A stretch of 64,000 nt of DNA from positions 1,612,001 through 1,676,000 of the forward strand of contig NZ_CP165734.1 in assembly GCF_041200145.1 (NCBI RefSeq), written 5' to 3'. Positions 61,190 through 64,000 of the stretch are shown one piece after another. How positions within the stretch are numbered: the first letter of the stretch is position 1; every line of letters begins with the position of its first letter. A model generated the notes under the pieces. It did not search any database, was not told where the DNA came from, and worked only from the letters and a program-made list of their open reading frames with translations. The position numbers and the translations under genes were made by a program. Origin of the DNA: Bradyrhizobium sp. LLZ17 (GTDB lineage Bacteria > Pseudomonadota > Alphaproteobacteria > Rhizobiales > Xanthobacteraceae).

Positions 61190-61819
61190 CTACGCGGCGC
61201 GGTTGGGGTACATGCTCGAGATGAGCTTCCACCAGGTAGAATTGAAGCTGAGTAAGGCGCGGCCCGCCGTGAATGGCGCTGCCGCGAGATCGGCGAGCTC
61301 GGCTTCGGGCGTCTTGCCAAGGTCGATCGTGCCGGTGGATTCGCCATGGCGGAATTGCAGATGCGCACCAAACTTTTTGGCAAGCGCGCGCATGGCGTGA
61401 TTCTCTGCGCCCGTCGTGATCCGCAGGCGCTTGAAACCTTTCCAGCGCGCTTCGGCGATCAGGCGGCTGAACAGCACGGTGCCCACGTTCTGACGGCGCG
61501 CGGAGGCTTCGACGCTGAAGGCGACTTCGGGCAGCGAATCGTCCTCCGGCGGATGCAGCTCGGCCGCGCCGCGGACCACGCCATCGACGATATAGGCGAC
61601 GATCACGGTGCCGTCGTCGGCGCAGCGGGCGGCGTAACGCTCGATGAAGCTGTCGTCGAGAAAACCGTTGAAGCGGTCATGCCGGCTTTCGGCATCGAGC
61701 CTGAGCAGGTGATCGCGCAGAAGCGGCAATTCTTCCTGCTGGCTCAAGGTCCGCACGTAGCCCGGAACGGGCATTGTGCGGGTGCTGGCTTCAGGTGCCA
61801 AAGTTAGTTCGAGTGACAA
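61190..61819 (-). CDS. GNAT-family N-acetyltransferase
   Basis: A 209-residue enzyme. Acetyl-CoA binding is indicated by EVAFSVEASARRQNVGTVLF (the V-x-x-x-x-R-x-x-G-x-G/V-x-L motif A, residues 98-117) and KRLRITTGAENHAMRALAKK (motif B). The substrate cannot be inferred. Start is TTG at 61819 with GAGGAG seven bases upstream. It converges with the 60823 gene. Confidence 0.88.
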   Translation of the reverse strand: MSLELTLAPEASTRTMPVPGYVRTLSQQEELPLLRDHLLRLDAESRHDRFNGFLDDSFIERYAARCADDGTVIVAYIVDGVVRGAAELHPPEDDSLPEVAFSVEASARRQNVGTVLFSRLIAEARWKGFKRLRITTGAENHAMRALAKKFGAHLQFRHGESTGTIDLGKTPEAELADLAAAPFTAGRALLSFNSTWWKLISSMYPNRAA

Positions 61820-61968
61820 GTCAAAACTCCTCTTGGTATCCTCGAGGAGGCGTTCGAATCCCCTAGCGCTCCAATATTGTGCGTCGCAACAAATCTTTCA
61901 AGACGGGAACCTGCTCAAGTTAGTGGCATTGGCGCGACCAATTCGTTAACGAAATCAAAGCCCCGTAT

Positions 61969-62370
61969 TCATACGAGGACAAGCTGGGTCTGGGTGACCA
62001 CGGCCACCAGCTTGCCATCCTCAGTTTCGAGCCGCGTGGTCCAGACTTGGGTCCGCCTCCCCCGGTGAACCGGGGTCGCGGTCGCGATGATCGTCGCTCC
62101 CTCCTTGGCCCCACCAATGAAATTGGTCTTGCTCTCCAGCGTGGTCGTGCCCTTGGCGTCCTCAGGCAGGTTGATCACGGTCGCGGCCGCCCCGACGGAA
62201 TCGGCCAGGGCCATCACTGCGCCGCCGTGAATCGTGTGATGAAGGGTGCAGAGATCGGGCCTGACCGTCATCCGCGCCACTACGCGATCCTTCTCGGCTT
62301 CGACGAACTCGACGCCCTTGAGCTCGGCGAACGGCATCTTCATCGCCTTAAGTTTCTCGAGCGCCGTCAT
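61969..62370 (-). CDS. PaaI-type hotdog thioesterase
   Basis: A 133-residue hotdog-fold thioesterase. The family motif HHTIHGGAVMALADSVGAAA (H-G-G-x2-x2-A-D-x2-x2) lies at residues 45-64 and TTTLESKTNFIGGAKEG contacts CoA. It likely hydrolyses aryl- or acyl-CoA thioesters; position after the kynurenine genes is suggestive but not proof of a shared pathway. GGGAGGAG precedes the ATG at 62370. It lies 115 bases after kynU, same strand. Confidence 0.9.
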   Translation of the reverse strand: MTALEKLKAMKMPFAELKGVEFVEAEKDRVVARMTVRPDLCTLHHTIHGGAVMALADSVGAAATVINLPEDAKGTTTLESKTNFIGGAKEGATIIATATPVHRGRRTQVWTTRLETEDGKLVAVVTQTQLVLV

Positions 62371-62485
62371 CGGATCTCCTCCCAAATGATTTTGTCTCAA
62401 CGTGAATGGCTTCGATCAGCAAAGCAATGACGCTGGAGGTAATGGCCTTGCCGTGCTGCACGAGGCCGATCGCGCCCAGCTCAGG

Positions 62486-63688
62486 CTACGTCACCGCGTT
62501 GACCACCTGATATTCCGGCCGGCGCCACATCTCACCGGCAATCACCTCTTCGATGATCTCCGCCGCCCGTACAATCTCGCCTTCGCCGATGTACAATGGC
62601 GTGATGCCAAATCGCATGATGTCGGGCGCGCGAAAATCGCCAATCACGCCACGGGCGATCAGGGCCTGCATGGCGGCGTAACCACCGCCGAAGACGAAGG
62701 AGACTTGCGAGCCGCGTTGCGCGTGCGCGCGCGGCGTCACCAGCTTCAGGGCCGGGCAGCGGCGCTCGACCTCGGTAATCAGGAGATCACCCAATGCGAG
62801 CGAACGCGCGCGTACGTCCGCGATATCAATTTGATCCCAGATATCGAGCGAGGCCTCCAGCGCCGCCATCGCCAGCACCGGCGGCGTACCGACGCGCATG
62901 CGCTCGACACCGCCGGCCGCGGCATAGGCCAGATCGAACGCAAACGGCTTCGCGTGCCCCATCCAGCCGGACAGCGCGGCGCGCGCGGAGCCAGCGTGGT
63001 GTGGCGCGACATACAGAAACGCCGGCGCGCCGGGACCGGCATTGAGATATTTGTAGGTGCAACCGGCGGCGAAATCGGCACCGCAGGCTGCAAGATCGAC
63101 CGGCAGCGCGCCGGCCGAATGGGCGAGGTCCCAGACGGTGACGATGCCGAGCGCATGAGCTTTTGCCGTCAGCTTCGCCATATCGTGGCGGCGGCCGGTG
63201 CGGTAATCGACCTCGGTGAGGTAGAGCACCGCGATCTCCTCCGACAGCGCGGCCTCGACCTCTTCTGGCGCCACCAGGCGCAATTGATGCCCGCGTCCGA
63301 GTGTCCCGATCAGGCCTTCGGCCATGTAGAGATCGGTCGGGAAATTGCCTGTGTCCGACAAGATGATCTTGCGTTCCGCCTTCATGTCGAGCGCAGCAGC
63401 GAGCGCCTGATAAACCTTCAGCGACAGCGTATCGCCGATCATCACCGAGCCGGCTTCCGCGCCGATCAGCCGTGCAATGCGGTCGCCGATTTGGCGCGGC
63501 TGCACGTACCAGCCCGCACTATTCCAGGCGCGGATCAGTTCATCGCCCCACTCCGCGGTGATGACGCGACTGACGCGCTCGGCAACCCCCAGCGGCAGCG
63601 CACCGAGCGAATTGCCGTCGAGATAGATCACGCCGTCCGGCAGATGAAACAGCGCCTTGGTGTCCTCGTAGACGCGAAGCTTGGTCAT
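62486..63688 (-). CDS. kynU: Kynureninase KynU
   Basis: A 400-residue PLP enzyme that cleaves kynurenine to anthranilate and alanine. Seen: YLDGNSLGALPLGV at residues 22-35, DSNFPTD-like DTGNFPTDLYMAEG at 111-124, WDLAHSAGALPVDL with the PLP-binding Asp, and the Schiff-base Lys in CTYKYLNAGPGAPAF. Length equals the family norm. It lies 22 bases after kynA, so the two form the kyn operon for tryptophan breakdown. Confidence 0.96.
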   Translation of the reverse strand: MTKLRVYEDTKALFHLPDGVIYLDGNSLGALPLGVAERVSRVITAEWGDELIRAWNSAGWYVQPRQIGDRIARLIGAEAGSVMIGDTLSLKVYQALAAALDMKAERKIILSDTGNFPTDLYMAEGLIGTLGRGHQLRLVAPEEVEAALSEEIAVLYLTEVDYRTGRRHDMAKLTAKAHALGIVTVWDLAHSAGALPVDLAACGADFAAGCTYKYLNAGPGAPAFLYVAPHHAGSARAALSGWMGHAKPFAFDLAYAAAGGVERMRVGTPPVLAMAALEASLDIWDQIDIADVRARSLALGDLLITEVERRCPALKLVTPRAHAQRGSQVSFVFGGGYAAMQALIARGVIGDFRAPDIMRFGITPLYIGEGEIVRAAEIIEEVIAGEMWRRPEYQVVNAVT

Positions 63689-63714
63689 TGGACATCTCTA
63701 TTGGACATCTCTAG
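63689..63714. repeat. 13-base tandem duplication between kynA and kynU
   Basis: TTGGACATCTCTA is present twice in direct tandem (plus-strand reading) between the kynA stop and the kynU ATG. On the coding strand it duplicates the AGAGATGTCC just before the kynU start, including its presumed ribosome-binding surroundings. Confidence 0.7.
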
Positions 63715-64000
63715 AGAATGGTGCGAACGCGCCAGAGTTCGGGGAACAGTTCGATCTCCAGCATGCGCTTGAGATAACTGACGCCGCCAGTGCCGCCAGT
63801 GCCGCGCTTGAAGCCGATGACCCGCTCGACCGTGGTCACGTGATTGAAGCGCCAGCGCCGGAAGTAATCCTCGAAATCGACCAGCTTCTCCGCGACCTCG
63901 TACAGCATCCAATGCGTCTCGGGTGCCTCGTAGACCTGGTGCCAGGCCTGGAGCACGCCCTCGTTGAAGCTGTGGGTCTCGCGGATGTCGCGTGCCAGCA
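63711..64000 (-). CDS. kynA: Tryptophan 2,3-dioxygenase KynA, C-terminal part
   Basis: The frame is open to the right edge; the last ~96 residues are visible. [20 protein letters not shown], then [20 protein letters not shown] and [20 protein letters not shown] match tryptophan 2,3-dioxygenase: the His in [12 protein letters not shown] is the heme ligand and [11 protein letters not shown] the conserved C-terminal substrate loop. It opens the indole ring of tryptophan to N-formylkynurenine, first step of the pathway continued by kynU. A formamidase gene is not in this window. Confidence 0.96.
   Translation of the reverse strand, partial: LARDIRETHSFNEGVLQAWHQVYEAPETHWMLYEVAEKLVDFEDYFRRWRFNHVTTVERVIGFKRGTGGTGGVSYLKRMLEIELFPELWRVRTIL

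Noticed and set aside
61942..61953. Palindrome TTCGTTAACGAA between acetyltransferase and thioesterase genes
   Set aside because: Short, only 12 bases, and not at a position that clearly fits a promoter; could be chance.
1..64000. tRNA, rRNA, CRISPR array, integron or prophage
   Set aside because: None seen by eye: no cloverleaf-like CCA-ended sequence, no regular spaced repeats, no integrase, transposase or phage gene.

Overview
The window is a GC-rich alphaproteobacterial chromosome segment that looks like Bradyrhizobium or a close Rhizobiales relative. The grounds are family memory plus sequence: a eukaryotic-type GlnII beside a DUF2735 gene, a minCDE operon preceded by CtrA-like boxes, many small secreted proteins typical of that genus, and three families of dispersed palindromic repeats. 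I saw no rRNA, tRNA, CRISPR array, prophage or transposase. Most of it reads as ordinary core/accessory chromosome with short operons.

Layout. 0-5 kb: tail of a PhzF-like gene, small secreted proteins, palindromic repeats and a decayed lytic transglycosylase with a second copy of its 3' end. 5-20 kb: zinc-ribbon protein, M15-type peptidase, pdxY, cytochrome c, SH3-type exported protein, a divergent aromatic monooxygenase/MarR pair with a clear promoter-operator, an L,D-transpeptidase and further exported proteins. 18.4-20.3 kb: minCDE. 20-30 kb: MarR regulator, tannase/feruloyl-esterase, SMI1/KNR4 protein, Tlde1-like L,D-transpeptidase, chemoreceptor, FMN reductase, AraC regulator. 30-33 kb: a DUF2336-PilZ-HD-GYP cluster (c-di-GMP signalling). 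33-40 kb: nitroreductase, two alpha/beta hydrolases, PsiF-like protein, type II asparaginase, ABC-F ATPase. 39-45 kb: Tat-exported multicopper oxidase divergent from a Tat-exported isoquinoline-oxidoreductase-like molybdenum enzyme with its 2Fe-2S subunit and a cytochrome c. 45-53 kb: an unusual LuxR-type regulator with a very long low-complexity tail, a flavin monooxygenase fused to cytochrome b5, a serine hydrolase and an MFS transporter. 53-61 kb: Sel1 protein, GrlR-like proteins, glnII, phosphatase, SDR, toxin-antitoxin pair, DUF2161. 61-64 kb: acetyltransferase, thioesterase, kynU and the end of kynA (tryptophan to anthranilate).

Points that most deserve attention: the monooxygenase-cytochrome b5 fusion; the pseudo-receiver LuxR protein whose phospho-acceptor is Glu; CtrA-type boxes in front of minC and two genes of unknown function; the MarR operator lying exactly inside the monooxygenase promoter; and three otherwise intact genes (cytochrome c, serine hydrolase, glnII) each broken by one missing base between 45 and 56 kb, which is either recent decay or indel error in the assembly.
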